Of a DNA stretch of 64,000 nucleotides, positions 24,001-32,389 are shown one piece after another (positions within the stretch are counted from its first letter, which is position 1; each line of letters starts with the position of its first letter). The notes beneath the pieces were generated by a model. It saw nothing but the letters and a program-made list of their open reading frames with translations. It did not search any database and was not told the DNA's origin. Source of the DNA: Clytia hemisphaerica (taxonomy: Eukaryota; Cnidaria; Hydrozoa; Leptothecata; Clytiidae); NCBI GenBank assembly GCA_902728285.1, contig CACVBU010000385.1, positions 1,089,038-1,153,037 of the forward strand, written 5' to 3'. The translations under genes were made by a program, and so were the position numbers.

Positions 24001-24725
24001 CCCCCCCCCCCCCGTTTATTAATCTCTAAGAACATTTTCAGCTGTCAAAGAGAAGGCCCCTTATTTTGCTCTAAATAGGCTAATTTTAGCCTATTTTTAC
24101 CTTATTTTGGGTTTCAGAAGTACAATTTCCAACCCCCCCGGCAATTAGGTCCCCCCCCGTTCATTAAAATCTAGAAAATTTTCCAACCCCCAGTTTATTC
24201 GAACCCCCCCCCAGTTTATTCGAACCCCCCCCCCCCCCCCCCCCGTTTATTTCGAACCTAAGAGTACGGACTATTTTTGGAAAAGCCCAATACCATGGTG
24301 AGATTTCGGAGTTTGAACAATAAGTCTATTGTTTAAAACAACACAAAAATAAAAATAATGTTCTTCTTATATAAAAAAAAAGCGTGTAGCCAGTTAAAGA
24401 TAGCGCAAAGAGATGACTGCCCAGTGGGGCCCTTTGACTTTTAAAGGGTTATTGCTTGATGGGGTTGACAGATCTGAATGGTCAACAAATATTACCGAGG
24501 GAATTCTTGCTGGTATCACTGTCAATGTACGATTCTTCATTATAGAAAGTCGACCAAGAAGTCAAGAAAATGGTCGACGAAGCTGTTCAGTTCGCCCGCA
24601 CGGACGCCGAGCCACCGCGCGACGACATGGCCATGTTTATTTATTCAGAAGGAACTGGCGGTGAAAGTGTTCGTGGAAGTGATTTGTTCACTCAATTCCC
24701 AACAAATGATAGATTGAAGTTTTAA
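5940..24725 (+). CDS. PDHA1: pyruvate dehydrogenase E1 component subunit alpha (gene, 9 exons)
   Basis: Catalyses thiamine-diphosphate-dependent decarboxylation of pyruvate with the beta subunit and passes the acetyl group to E2 lipoamide, in the mitochondrial matrix. Nine exons joined at GT-AG sites with consistent phase give 401 residues (human about 390). Residues 1-46 are Arg/Lys/Ser-rich with few acids, as expected for a mitochondrial targeting peptide. The ThDP/Mg motif runs from GDG (202-204, exon 6) to ENN (230-232, exon 7). GKGGSMHMY and [10 protein letters not shown] in exon 5 are family signatures. The three serines phosphorylated by PDH kinases in vertebrates are all present: S299 (GHSMSDPG), S306 (PGTSYRT) and S239 (YGMGTSS). 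All catalytic regions are intact. Introns total about 17.6 kb, mostly transposon-derived. It is convergent with TMEM127. Confidence 0.97.
6313..6384 (+). CDS. PDHA1: PDHA1 exon 2
   Basis: Codons 23-46, phase 0 at both ends, preceded by TTCTTTAG and followed by GTAAGT. Codes the end of the targeting peptide ([13 protein letters not shown]). Low conservation makes it less certain than the later exons. Confidence 0.8.
6550..6680. mobile_element. MITE fragment (GTCCAGCCTA family), PDHA1 intron 2
   Basis: Right half of the family whose fuller copy lies at 9943-10152. Shared: a run ending AAAATGGCAATAAAA, a GGGTCGGCAGG stretch and the terminus TTTTTTAAGTCCAGCCTA. Confidence 0.6.
7383..7556 (+). 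CDS. PDHA1: PDHA1 exon 3
   Basis: Codons 47-104, phase 0/0. Carries [20 protein letters not shown] and [11 protein letters not shown], matching the conserved N-terminal helical part of E1-alpha. Confidence 0.95.
7997..8019. other. perfect hairpin, PDHA1 intron 3
   Basis: GGCGGACTG, loop TAAAA, CAGTCCGCC: 9-bp GC-rich perfect stem. It is isolated in AT-rich DNA; role unknown. The rest of intron 3 (7557-9484) holds no other feature I can support. Confidence 0.6.
9485..9611 (+). CDS. PDHA1: PDHA1 exon 4
   Basis: Begins EACAVGM and ends AELTG with one base of the glycine codon. Contains [16 protein letters not shown], matching the conserved YRAHG region near the cofactor. Confidence 0.95.
9943..10152. 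mobile_element. MITE with TAGGCTGGAC termini, PDHA1 intron 4
   Basis: Starts TTAGGCTGGAC and ends GTCCAGCCTTA, inverted termini about 210 bp apart, with GTCGGTCGG strings inside. Related to 6550-6680, and the GTCGGTCGG-type sequence also occurs near 63955. Confidence 0.7.
10209..10300 (+). CDS. PDHA1: PDHA1 exon 5
   Basis: Completes the split glycine codon and codes [16 protein letters not shown] and [10 protein letters not shown], both highly conserved. Ends in phase 0 before GTAAGG. Confidence 0.97.
10385..10515. repeat. dispersed repeat with GCCCCC runs, PDHA1 intron 5
   Basis: Shares AAAATACAGCCCCCAATCAA and the following TCAAAAATGG / AGCCCCC / CTAAGCTCAG strings with 45786-45915. Ends are not sharply defined. 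Confidence 0.65.
10790..10888 (+). CDS. PDHA1: PDHA1 exon 6
   Basis: 33 codons, [13 protein letters not shown] to [10 protein letters not shown]; holds the GDG start of the ThDP-binding motif. Acceptor is T-rich and ends TTCAG. Confidence 0.97.
11306..11675. mobile_element. MITE, CTAAAGTACATTTCAAATTA termini
   Basis: About 70-bp inverted terminal repeats; each arm runs from CTAAAGTACATTTC through TTAGCTGGCAGTAAA to TTTTGATAGGTTTC. 370 bp long, in PDHA1 intron 6. Same family as 13481-14116. No coding capacity. Confidence 0.85.
12762..13066. mobile_element. MITE, TTTTTTATAAGCAAC termini
   Basis: Left end ACATATTTTTTATAAGCAAC; right end is its inverse, GTTGCTTATAAAAAAGTGTG. About 305 bp, in PDHA1 intron 6. 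A related half-site (CTTATAAAAAAAGCGTGT) lies just upstream near 12670, and a sister copy is at 59372-59621. Confidence 0.75.
13199..13417 (+). CDS. PDHA1: PDHA1 exon 7
   Basis: 73 codons. Includes [18 protein letters not shown], which closes the ThDP motif, the site-3 serine in YGMGTSS, and [12 protein letters not shown]. Confidence 0.97.
13481..14116. mobile_element. MITE, second copy of the 11306 family
   Basis: Termini CTAAAGTCTATTTCAAATTA and inverse. 636 bp, PDHA1 intron 7. It shares the terminal repeats and the subterminal AATCCGAAGTGGAATATTAT block with 11306-11675 but has a longer centre. Confidence 0.8.
14998..16302 (+). pseudogene. RTE-like LINE endonuclease segment
   Basis: The endonuclease fold begins before the first ATG (15043): [14 protein letters not shown] matches the family start, so translation must begin upstream. 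Motifs in order: [56 protein letters not shown] and [10 protein letters not shown] (catalytic GSDH). A Lys/Arg-rich helical linker follows. It ends at a stop at about 16300 where the frame passes to the RT segment. Confidence 0.85.
16299..17603 (+). pseudogene. RTE-like LINE reverse transcriptase segment
   Basis: RT blocks in order: [82 protein letters not shown], the catalytic [10 protein letters not shown] and [12 protein letters not shown]. Overlaps the endonuclease piece by four bases in another frame. The frame is lost again near 17465, where the expected residues continue in a different frame. Catalytic YADD is intact, so the decay is recent indels. Confidence 0.85.
17551..17895 (+). 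pseudogene. RTE-like LINE C-terminal segment
   Basis: Continues the polyprotein in a third frame: [23 protein letters not shown] and [11 protein letters not shown], ending at TGA (17893-17895). This basic GRPPKRW tail is common after RT in this group of LINEs. Confidence 0.8.
17931..19337. other. rest of PDHA1 intron 7
   Basis: AT-rich intron without a feature I can support. Two tandem copies of GTGCTGAGTCGTTTTGATCG at 18390-18419 are the only visible local repeat. Confidence 0.4.
19338..19514 (+). CDS. PDHA1: PDHA1 exon 8
   Basis: 59 codons with the regulatory phosphorylation loops: [20 protein letters not shown]. Phe replaces the His of human YRYHGHS. Acceptor CTCTAATAG, donor GTTTGC. Confidence 0.97.
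19603..20574. mobile_element. GGACCTACC-family element, copy 1 (3' end lost)
   Basis: Starts TTGGACCTACCCCGGTGG and shares long blocks with 20853-21639 and 51605-53152, including a GATTGAATCATAGGAATC stretch, AAATGTGACGGAGCCCGA and GCATGAAAGTAGGGTA. A short GTTCGTTCGTTCGTC run lies near its start. The right terminus (GGTAGGTCCA) is missing: the copy is cut by a MITE at 20574-20847 and then by copy 2. Confidence 0.75.
20575..20846. mobile_element. MITE with poly-G tracts, TA target site
   Basis: Inverted termini TACTCTCTGGTACCTAATAG and CTATTAGGTACCCGAGAGTA. Inside are two tandem ~100-bp units, each with a G run of more than ten and TTGGAATA. It interrupts copy 1 of the GGACCTACC family after ATGTCT; copy 3 has the uninterrupted GTCTTATG at about 53095, so only TA appears duplicated, as in Tc1/mariner-type insertions. 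Confidence 0.8.
20853..21639. mobile_element. GGACCTACC-family element, copy 2
   Basis: Runs from TTGGACCTACCCCGGTGG to AACCAGGTAGGTCCA; the ends are inverted relatives (GGACCTACC). It holds an expanded (CGTT)n tract and shares the family blocks in the same order, with internal deletions against copy 3. A second terminus-like CAGATAGGTCCA lies at about 21565. Confidence 0.75.
20897..21058. repeat. (CGTT)n microsatellite
   Basis: About 40 uninterrupted CGTT units. Because four is not a multiple of three, all frames stay open: SFVR repeats on plus, NERT repeats on minus. These open frames are not genes. The matching sites in copies 1 and 3 have only a few units. Confidence 0.95.
21640..22639. 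other. PDHA1 intron 8, middle part
   Basis: No recognisable gene. Open frames of 60-105 codons here have no motif or splice support. Confidence 0.4.
22640..23140 (+). pseudogene. LINE 3' coding fragment
   Basis: Two frames together give the tail of a jockey/CR1-like RT protein: [10 protein letters not shown] and [10 protein letters not shown], then [20 protein letters not shown] and [18 protein letters not shown], a Cys-His cluster (C-x-C-x10-H-x4-H-C) typical of these proteins, then LLLYGD. At least one frameshift. Severely 5'-truncated; lies in PDHA1 intron 8 in sense orientation. Confidence 0.75.
23907..24266. mobile_element. MITE with poly-C tracts, second family member
   Basis: Termini TACTCTTAGGTTCCAAATAA and TTATTTCGAACCTAAGAGTA are inverted and resemble the 20575-20846 element. 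The inside is imperfect repeats of TTCCAACCCCC and TTTATTCGAACCCCC with C runs of up to about 20. Lies in PDHA1 intron 8, 280 bp before exon 9. Run lengths may be sequencing-error prone. Confidence 0.8.
24546..24725 (+). CDS. PDHA1: PDHA1 exon 9 (terminal)
   Basis: 59 codons plus [21 protein letters not shown] then DAEPP; the tail [10 protein letters not shown] is family-typical but ends differently from vertebrates. Confidence 0.95.
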   Translation, partial: KVDQEVKKMVDEAVQFARTDAEPPRDDMAMFIYSEGTGGESVRGSDLFTQFPTNDRLKF

Positions 24726-24984
24726 TAATTGAAAACTATTAAATTATTTAGTTACTATGTAAATTTTCTAACTCTTGAGATGTTGTGACGGTTTCTGCTG
24801 AAATTATTTGGAATCTAAGAAAGGCATTGATGACCAAAGACAAATTCTTATCCAAATTATGAACTAATGAAATTTTCACTTGTCATATTTTTCACATTCT
24901 GGCCGAATTCGTTTTTTCATCACTTTCAAATGGCACAAAATTTTGATGACAAATTGTGTTCCTTCTTGTTATTCAAACATAGAA

Positions 24985-24990
24985 AATAAA
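24985..24990 (+). terminator. candidate PDHA1 polyadenylation signal
   Basis: AATAAA 260 bp after the stop codon. A second AATAAA stands at 25380-25385. Either could define the 3' end; no transcript evidence is available. Confidence 0.45.
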
Positions 24991-27900
24991 TATTAGAATC
25001 AAAGTTACAAAACTTTCCGTATCCCCTCTTCATTCCCTCGGAAGTTTAGATTCGGTAGTAAAATACAGTACTTATTTTGTAAGTATAATTATGCAACCTA
25101 AATTCTAATTGCGGTTACATTAGTCCTTTAATACCTTTCTGTTTACTTCTCACGGGAAAAGTGAGATTATTTTTTTGTGATTTTTTTTTTTGATTTTATA
25201 TTTTAAAGATTTGACTATTGTACACATTTCAACCTCGGTTTCAGGTCAATAATAGTCTTTTTATTCTTCCCTGTTTATTGCTCTGGGACCGAGGTTGTAA
25301 TAATATTTTTTGTCCGTGAAAGAAAAAAGTATTTATCTATAGACTTAAATTTAAATGTAATTTTTTCTTCCTTGAATTCAATAAAGATTTAAACTGTTTT
25401 CACTTTCGCAATACCCAATGCGCAAAAAATGGACGTATACAAGTTAATCTAAATCATCGTAAATTTTGTGAGTTCAATTTTTTTTTAAATACACAGAGAT
25501 AGCCGCAGGGAAGCAGGGGACCAAAATTTTCTATCTGTTTCTTACCACAATCAGTGACAAAATACTTGGCACAAAAGGGAAATCCACTTGGAAGTTTTGA
25601 AACCACGATCGATTTGCAAGTGCTCTAAAGTAGAGTTTTAACGCTAGACTTAAGACCTTGGGATCTGAGGATCCGAAAGTCCAAAAATGGTCCAGTAGGG
25701 CTTGAAATATAGCCTAGAAACCAACAAATCCCTCCCAGATCGACATAACCGATGAAATCAAGTTGAAGGCCCGAAATTGACATTCTCGCTCGAACTTCAA
25801 TTTTCGAAAGGAAAAATGGTAAATTAGCCAAGTGCCAATATGTTATGGCACTGATTGTAGTTAGCTTTTAAGTAGCGGTTAAATAGCACCAAGTAAGTGA
25901 ATCTTTCAATGGGTAACTGTACAATTTTTATGAGTAAGCTCAAATTGTGCTCAGGAAGTGAATGCTCACTCGTCCATAAAAGTTCGAAAAATCTGGTAAA
26001 GCTAAAAATTCAAAAAACATCCGTTTTCGAGTAAAAATTATGTAAAAATACAACCATGTTGGTACTGTGGTGCCATGCTTCTATATTTACTACTCCGTTT
26101 TGATTATTTTTACCTAATGGTTATTTTAAGGATCGTTCTATTCTTCCTACATAATGCTTCCAAAATGTCTTTATTTTGCTTTGGTCTTCACAAGGTCACT
26201 AAAAAGGGAATAAATTTGAAAAACGGAGCTGTGGCGTTGTGGGAAAATCTTTATGCAGGAGCCAAAGTCATTTTTTTTAAATGGTGCTCCCATCTTTTGG
26301 AATATGCCCCCCCCCCCAATTTTTTTTTCAATTGGTGTTATTTTTTCCTAAGTGTTTTAATGCAATAATTTCGATTAGAATAACTACGTGTTACTAGTAC
26401 TTTCATGCATAAAAACCGCTGACTGCCGAAAAGCCTCACCATGAAGGTGAAAATCAGGAAATTCAGGAATTTCGCCATACTAATTCATAGAGCTGACGCT
26501 TGTTCCAGTCTTCTTTCATTGTTTCTGCACTACTTTTCTTCCATTTTTGTCACTCTTTTTGCGATTTTTCATATGTTCTTTCTCTCCACAACACACAACT
26601 CTTAAATGTTCATAGACCCCCCCCCCCCCCTATACACCTTTCCAAAAAGAACTTTCGGGAAATAAAGTAGAGATGTTAAAGTTTTGCATGCAGCAAACAT
26701 TTTTGTAAAACTTCTTTTCCTGTGGATTTGAGAAAAAAAATTTTTGGGCTCCAAACATTCGATTTACTGTCGTCACTATAATTTTTTGAAGCTCTTGCAG
26801 TAGGGAAAAATCATCAGGGCACTTGAAAGGCATCGTTTAAGTGGAATTCACCAAAGAAACGAGATGGAAAATCCCGGTTTTTGGTGAGGTGCTCGCTAGG
26901 TATAATAACAAACAAATATGATTTCTTCGAATCAATTAATATAATCTTTTTACACAAAAATAATCATCATTTAATAACATCATTATTTACGTCTCAAATA
27001 AAACAAACAAAAAAGAATCAAATTTTAGAATAAATCTACAGTTTTAATATCTTTATAAAAAGAACTGAAGCTCAAGAAGCTCAAGAAGCTTAATAACTTT
27101 GACAGCGAAGCTTGATTTGAATGATCACTATTATAGTAGTAAAATATACCACAAAATAATTTTTAGTGGGAACACTCAACAATCTCGAATAAATATTTGA
27201 TACACCCCCCGAAACACTTGTAAAGCTTTGCATCAAAAGGCTGTGTGAATGAGAATGGGGGGAGGGGTCAAATTTACAAGGGTCGGATGACGGCCCTACT
27301 CATTCTTCTCAAGCAATCGGACTCCATAAAACGTTTATTAGAAAATTTAAATGCTGTGCGAATTTCCTTTTTTAAAATAACAATATAGAATAAAAAAAAC
27401 TTATTGCTTTACTTTATATAATTTTTCTCGTAGTAGTATCAAAACAATCTATTTACAGTTTGAAAGCAAAACAAATCAAAATTGAAATATAAAGCAACTC
27501 GAAAATAAACGCCTTTTGAACTTTCGATAACGCATGGTGATGCTTCGATATGAGCACCGCACAATCTGTGTCGTTGTCAATTTGATAATTTGGTAAGAAA
27601 AATTTTATGCGACGTAGATTTTGTGAATTATGGTCACTCCAGTCATTAGACATTACTTTCGAGTTCAGTGATGTACATTATACATCACTATGTTGTGAGT
27701 GTGTGTGCGTATGACGAACCAAAACAAAACGATAAGGATTGGTGAATCAACACCACAAAGATTTATGAAACAGAAATTCATTATCAAATAACTTGCAAAA
27801 TCACAAAGACAAGCGGTGTAATTGTCATAAAAAGATGTTAAGAATAGTAAAAAAATATTACGCGGGCCATTAGATGTTTATCGGTGTCGTAATATTTTAA

Positions 27901-28257
27901 AAAACTGTTTCCATTTTAAAACATACTTTTTAAAAGTCAAAAGAAATATGAACAGAAGAAGAACAACATCGAACCAACGAAATAACAAAAGTTTTCTTAC
28001 GAAAGAACTGATTCGTGGAATCTAAGAGTTTGGTACCCAAATGTAATAATTATCCTTTCAAGTTTCACAAAGAATTATATTATCCATGACACAATACAAA
28101 AACAACCTTGAAAAATCGAGTGCCTGTCATAAATTTTTATTGACGCGAATTTTTAATAAGTGTAGAAAGCACTCGATTTTTTCGGGCATGTTTACTGTAC
28201 GGTGTGATCAGTGTGTTATGAATACCACCGCACCAAGCAGCGACAAGCACAAGTTCC
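24991..28257. other. intergenic between convergent PDHA1 and TMEM127
   Basis: AT-rich with no recognisable gene. Short C runs occur at about 26288 and 26619. Open frames (for example 26075-26368) are low complexity and lack motifs. Confidence 0.45.
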
Positions 28258-28498
28258 AACCATAGATTTATGAAGCCCCAAGGGCTAGATGGCGTACTTT
28301 TGCTGAAAAGTGTGCCGTGGTTAGGTAGGAAATCCTACCTAAGTGACATTACAGTAGAATTTAAGCGCTTGACCAATCAAAAGCTTCGCGGGTTTTCGAA
28401 AACAATAGCAACACTATTTTTTCCTACATTAACTTTTTTTTGCCTGTGATGGCTTAAAGCACGGCATCTAGCCTTCTGGCTTTATAAATCTGTGGTTC
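28258..28498. mobile_element. MITE, AACCAYAGATTTATRAAGCC termini
   Basis: Left arm AACCATAGATTTATGAAGCC; right arm is its inverse with few changes, followed inward by CTAGATGGCG and its mirror GGCATCTAGCC. An inner palindrome TAGGTAGGAAATCCTACCTA lies at about 28322. It sits 30 bp beyond the TMEM127 stop codon, so it may lie in that gene's 3' UTR. Confidence 0.75.
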
Positions 28499-28530
28499 CA
28501 ACAACTCAAGATACAACACACCAGAAATCA

Positions 28531-28868
28531 TCATTCCTGGTACATAGGCGGCGCTACTGGAGGTAGATCATCAAATACGGTCATACTACTCTCCTCAGTT
28601 CCGTCACAAATCAATTCTAACTGCATATCACTACCATTCAATATACGCCTATCTCGGTGTTGGCGTCTTCTTCTTTCACAAGTAATCTCCATTAAACTAA
28701 ATGTTGTTGCAATCAAAGCCGCCAGCCCAGCACCAATCACCAAATAAAAAGCCACAGCAAATTTACAACTGATCGGTATTATTTCGCCAGTATATGTTTT
28801 TAGTTCGAGTTGACTGATATCCAATGTAATCCAATAACTTAGCCCAAGAATGACCACAGAGTACAAAA
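28531..28868 (-). CDS. TMEM127: TMEM127 exon 3 (terminal)
   Basis: Acceptor ATTCCATTTCAG; VLYSVVILGLSYWITLD, TM4 and the tail to TGA (28533-28531). The tail is Arg-rich (CERRRRQHRDRR), then acidic. Confidence 0.9.
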
Positions 28869-29943
28869 CTGAAATGGAATATGAAATAATTACCAGCTAT
28901 TGATAGGAAAGATTAATCATTCCGTGACCCTTCTCGAACTAATTTTCGCGATGTTCGCCATTTTCATTCAAACCAATTTTCGCAAAAATTAGTTTTCTCA
29001 AAAAATTTGAAATCCGAATTTTGGCCAAAACCCCTAGATAAATGAAAGAACTTTGTTGAAAATTAATCCACTTAAGGATAACCGTAATCTACCATAATAG
29101 CCATGAACTTTTTTTAGCAGTTTGTTTTTCGCTAACTTTATCAAAGGTGTGACCTATAAGCTTCAAATGTTATTGGTTGAAAAATCGAACACACAAGAAA
29201 GAGATTTCCATGAACACAGATCCCACCTGACAAAATATTTCCAATGGAGTTTCTTCTTAAACATTTGAGACCAGTTCGATTGCTTCCACAGACGTCAAGG
29301 GCGAATTGAAACATACTGCTGATGACACCCAGCAAAGCGAACGATGCACACAAACGCAATTTCAGAATTACGCCATCTGTTATACATTTCCCTACAAGAA
29401 ATAAAAAAGCATATCACTTAAAGCCAATCTGTACGTATAAGATGGTTTTAAACTGATCTAAAATGAGATGAAGAGATGTAGCCAAAGTTGGAAAGAATTT
29501 AGATTTAAACTGAAGTTGAAAAAAAGAGAGATTGAAGAATTACCAATTAAACTTCATTCTTCGTGGAAAAACCATCCATACTCTTACATTATACGGATAC
29601 ACTAAGATTTATGTCCAAAATATGGTTGACTTGACTCAATGAAGTAAAATGATTTCGTTGAGACTTCAACGTAAAAATCTTGATACTTTTTACCAACCAT
29701 ACCTTTAATTAATCGAATATTCATCCCAAATATTGTATATAAGCCAATATGTCGTCCAGAACAAATTCCACCATCCAATTCAAACCAGTTTGGTTCGGCC
29801 ATTGTAATAGCATATAGTCCAGTCACAACCAGACCAAAGAAAGCGGACGGGATATTCCTGTTGGTCTCAGGTTTACCATGTCGGCGTCGAGACCGTCCCC
29901 TCCTGGTATGGAACCGATAGGGAAAAGGTGCCCTTGCAAACAT
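28531..29943 (-). CDS. TMEM127: transmembrane protein 127 (gene, 3 exons)
   Basis: Endosome/lysosome membrane protein that in vertebrates restrains mTORC1 signalling and acts as a tumour suppressor. Three exons (29943-29703, 29391-29227, 28868-28531) join at GT-AG sites in consistent phase to give 247 residues (human 238). Landmarks in order: basic N-terminus (RRGRSRRRHGKPE), TM1 FFGLVVTGLYAITM followed by AEPNWFELDGGICS, then TM2 LRLCASFALLGVISS, ALDVCG and RRNSIGNIL, TM3 SVVILGLSYW, TM4 FAVAFYLVIGAGLAALIATT and a cytosolic tail ending PPVAPPMYQE. The AEPxW-GGxCS signature and the PPxY-like end match the family. Orthology was assigned by recall, not by search. Confidence 0.9.
29227..29391 (-). 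CDS. TMEM127: TMEM127 exon 2
   Basis: Acceptor TTCTTGTAG, donor CAG/GTGGGA. Starts GKCITDGVILKLRLCASF, codes TM2 and ends NILSG with a split codon. Confidence 0.88.
29703..29943 (-). CDS. TMEM127: TMEM127 exon 1
   Basis: From ATG (29943) to codon 80 plus one base; donor AAAG/GTATGG. Codes the basic cytosolic N-terminus, TM1 and the first luminal loop (AEPNWFELDGGICSGRH). Confidence 0.88.
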
Positions 29944-30086
29944 ATTTGGATGTTGCTGCTTATAATAACGATAGTACCAAGTATCCGAGAAAGTGTTTTA
30001 TTTCATACATAACTCTATAAAACGAAAGAAGTTTTCTAAATCCTATCATATCATGAGGCAGTAATGACTTCTAAGAAAATAAATAG
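29944..30086. promoter_or_regulatory. TMEM127: upstream of TMEM127
   Basis: Only 143 bases separate the start codon from the assembly gap. The promoter and 5' UTR must lie here or in the gap; no core promoter motif is evident. Confidence 0.35.
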
Positions 30087-30182
30087 NNNNNNNNNNNNNN
30101 NNNNNNNNNNNNNNNNNNNNNNNNNNNNNNNNNNNNNNNNNNNNNNNNNNNNNNNNNNNNNNNNNNNNNNNNNNNNNNNNNN
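30087..30182. other. assembly gap (96 N)
   Basis: Run of Ns. Translations through it are meaningless. The sequence after it is a decayed copy of the TACTTTAGGCG-type repeat, which may explain the failed assembly. Confidence 1.
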
Positions 30183-30851
30183 TGTTTCAATTTTATTTGG
30201 TACTTTGGGCCAAAAGGCGACGTGTACAAACTTCTGAAAGCAGAAACTTTCAAATGAAGATTTCACTTTCAAAGAACCGAAAACTTTACAACAGAAGCTT
30301 AAAGGCAGATTGGAGTAAAAAATATTTATTATGAGCATAAACCTTCACATTAATTAATCGCCTAACATTAACAATGGCATTTTTCAAACAAAGAATGGTT
30401 TCAAAGTGACCCAATACTTCTGTAATTCAATCAAAACTGTTAGTCTTCCACTTTGACAGCTAAAAACATTACAGATTCTAATTTTTCACGAGCATAAAAC
30501 TTTAACAAACTGGCTTTTTAAGAATTTTCAAAGGTTTGCTAAAAAATCTGACAATTGCTGAGACCATGAAACTCTGAATTATGCAAACTTTCAACTTGTC
30601 ATAGAAATATATGATTTTAATGGAAGCTCTATCTTTGGTATATATAGTATATAGAGCACTTTTTGGTGATAACTTGTTCACCTAACAAATACTGTTAAAA
30701 GAATTACATAATATGAAAAAAGTTTCACTTTGGAAAATTAGTATATACCATAGTATATAGTATTAGTATATATGTAAAGTAAAATGGTTCTTATCCTGCC
30801 CTGCCAAATGATTAGCTTTTTTTCAGAAAAATAGGGCTGCTTTTCTTTTTG
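30183..30851. repeat. decayed relative of the TACTTTAGGCG MITE
   Basis: Begins with a degenerate TACTTTGGGCC and GTACAAACTT, then GCAGAAACTTTC and CACGAGCATAAA strings that echo the intact family at 30852-32389 and 34185-34556. Too diverged to set the ends. Confidence 0.5.
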
Positions 30852-30918
30852 TGGTACTTTAGGCGTACAAACTTTTGCGAGCAGAAACTTTCAATTCAGC
30901 ATTGCGGACGAAGTAAAA

Positions 30919-31963
30919 CTCAGAATAAAAACATACTGGTTTAAAATATTTCGCTCTCTCTTAGAGCATCTTCAGTTTTTTTGAATAACAAAGACGTTTA
31001 ACAATTATATTTAACGACGCTAGAACGGCATTACAATGACTTCTTCAGTTTTTGACGTCACGGAACATCTGGTACACTTCTTTCGCGTATCCGTGGCAGT
31101 CTTTGTTGAGACCTGATGGAGCCAGAGTTTGGAGTCTGCACATCCATTTATCTTCGGCTTGTTCTCTTTCTGCGGAGGATGAAAAGTCACTTTCTAGGAT
31201 CATCACCTCAAGGTCAGCAAAGGAGTGGTCGCGATGGAAATGTTCTGCCAACTCTGAATTTTTCGGTCTCTTTCCAATGTCGTAGCGGTGCTTTGAAAAA
31301 CGCGTTGACAAGGCTTCTCCTGTGTGACCAACGTACAACTTGTCATGGATCTTGCATCTGGCTGCATACACAACGTTCTTCGTTTTGCAGCTACCACCAT
31401 TGGTTACACGTTTAGTGATACCATTGTGAGTGATTTCTGACTGGGTGACAATGTTCGGGCATAGCTTGCATTTACCACACGGTTTCGTGGTGTTTTGACG
31501 TGGTGGTCTTTCCAAGATATCATTTCGCACGATTTTGTTGGCGATTGTTTTTCGGCGGCGGAAGGCGACTGTTGGAGTTGAAGGGAAGACGGTGGATAAG
31601 GTGATGTCGTTTTTGACAAAAAATTCAGAGTTGGAAGAACATTTCCATCGCGACCACTCCTTTGCTGACCTTGAGGTGATGATCCTAGAAAGTGACTTTT
31701 CATCCTCCGCAGAAAGAGAACGAGCCGAAGATAAATGGATGTGCAGACTCCAAACTCTGGCTCCATCAGGTCTCAACAAAGACTGCCACGGATACGCGAA
31801 AGAAGTGTACCAGATGTTCCGTGACGTCAAAAACTGAAGAAGTCATTGTAATGCCGTTCTAGCGTCGTTAAATATAATTGTTAAACGTCTTTGTTATTCA
31901 AAAAAACTGAAGATGCTCTAAGAGAGAGCGAAATATTTTAAACCAGTATGTTTTTATTCTGAG
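30919..31963 (-). mobile_element. Penelope-like element fragment with inverted terminal copies
   Basis: An almost perfect ~345 bp inverted repeat (30919-31264 and 31619-31963, about two mismatches seen) flanks a ~355 bp centre. The minus-strand frame from centre into the left repeat codes a GIY-YIG endonuclease domain, the hallmark of Penelope-like retroelements, which are known to carry tandem or inverted pseudo-LTRs. The RT domain is absent. The near identity of the arms implies recent insertion or ongoing homogenisation. Confidence 0.8.
31045..31618 (-). pseudogene. Penelope-like GIY-YIG endonuclease domain
   Basis: About 190 residues, stop at 31045. Cys motif PCGKCKLCPN comes first, then the domain itself: VVYAARCKIHDKLYVGHTGE, with VYAARC/LYVG at the GIY-YIG position, STRFSKHRYD with the catalytic Arg and His, and ELAEHFHRDHSF with the Glu. 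The C-terminus (CRLQTLAPSGLN) is typical. The frame stays open on into the antisense of the right inverted copy up to 31830, but that extension is an artefact of the palindrome. The N-terminal RT half is missing. Confidence 0.82.
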
Positions 31964-32389
31964 CAGAAACTTTCGCGAGGACGAAAAATCGCGAAATTCA
32001 CGACATTTATTTTCGCGAATTTAACGGAAAAATATTTTTCGTGAGCATAAACTTTCGCGAATCAAGACGTAAAATTGAAAATTTTCACATGAAAAAAATG
32101 GCTTTTAGAGACACAAATACTTCTTGGGTTGGCTTGAAACATTTGTCCTTTGACTTATTAGTCTTTTAACAGGCTAAAAAGTGCCATAAAAGTTACATTT
32201 TATTCAAAGTTTGAAGTTTTACAGATTTTCTATTTTGTCAAGAATTTTTTGCGAGCATAAACTTTCGCGAATGGCCCTTCCTAGAATTTTTAAAGACATT
32301 TACTTTCGCGAAAAGGGCTAAAATTCGCGAAAATCGCGAAAGTTTCTGCTCGCGAAAGTTTCTACGCCTAAAGTAGCCCTAAAATTCAT

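Larger units (their letters stand above)
30852..32389. mobile_element. MITE (TACTTTAGGCGTACAAAC) split by a Penelope-like element
   Basis: Inverted termini TACTTTAGGCGTACAAACTT and the inverse at about 32389. The inside repeats AAACTTTCGCGA-type motifs in both orientations (TTCGCGA, TCGCGAA). Removing 30919-31963 leaves an element of roughly 490 bp that lines up with the copy at 34185-34556. Confidence 0.8.

Noticed and set aside
20575..24266. CRISPR-like arrays in the poly-G/poly-C regions
   Set aside because: Units are imperfect, contiguous and without regular unique spacers, and the DNA is animal nuclear.
24413..24717. Open frames overlapping PDHA1 exon 9
   Set aside because: They are other-frame shadows of the terminal exon; the phase-consistent frame gives the E1-alpha tail.
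31045..31830. 261-codon minus-strand frame as one protein
   Set aside because: Its first ~70 codons are the antisense of the inverted terminal copy; only the part from about 31618 down is the real GIY-YIG domain.
31535..31837. Plus-strand frame with the same C-terminus as the Penelope-like protein
   Set aside because: It is the inverted terminal copy and lacks the GIY-YIG core; not an independent gene.
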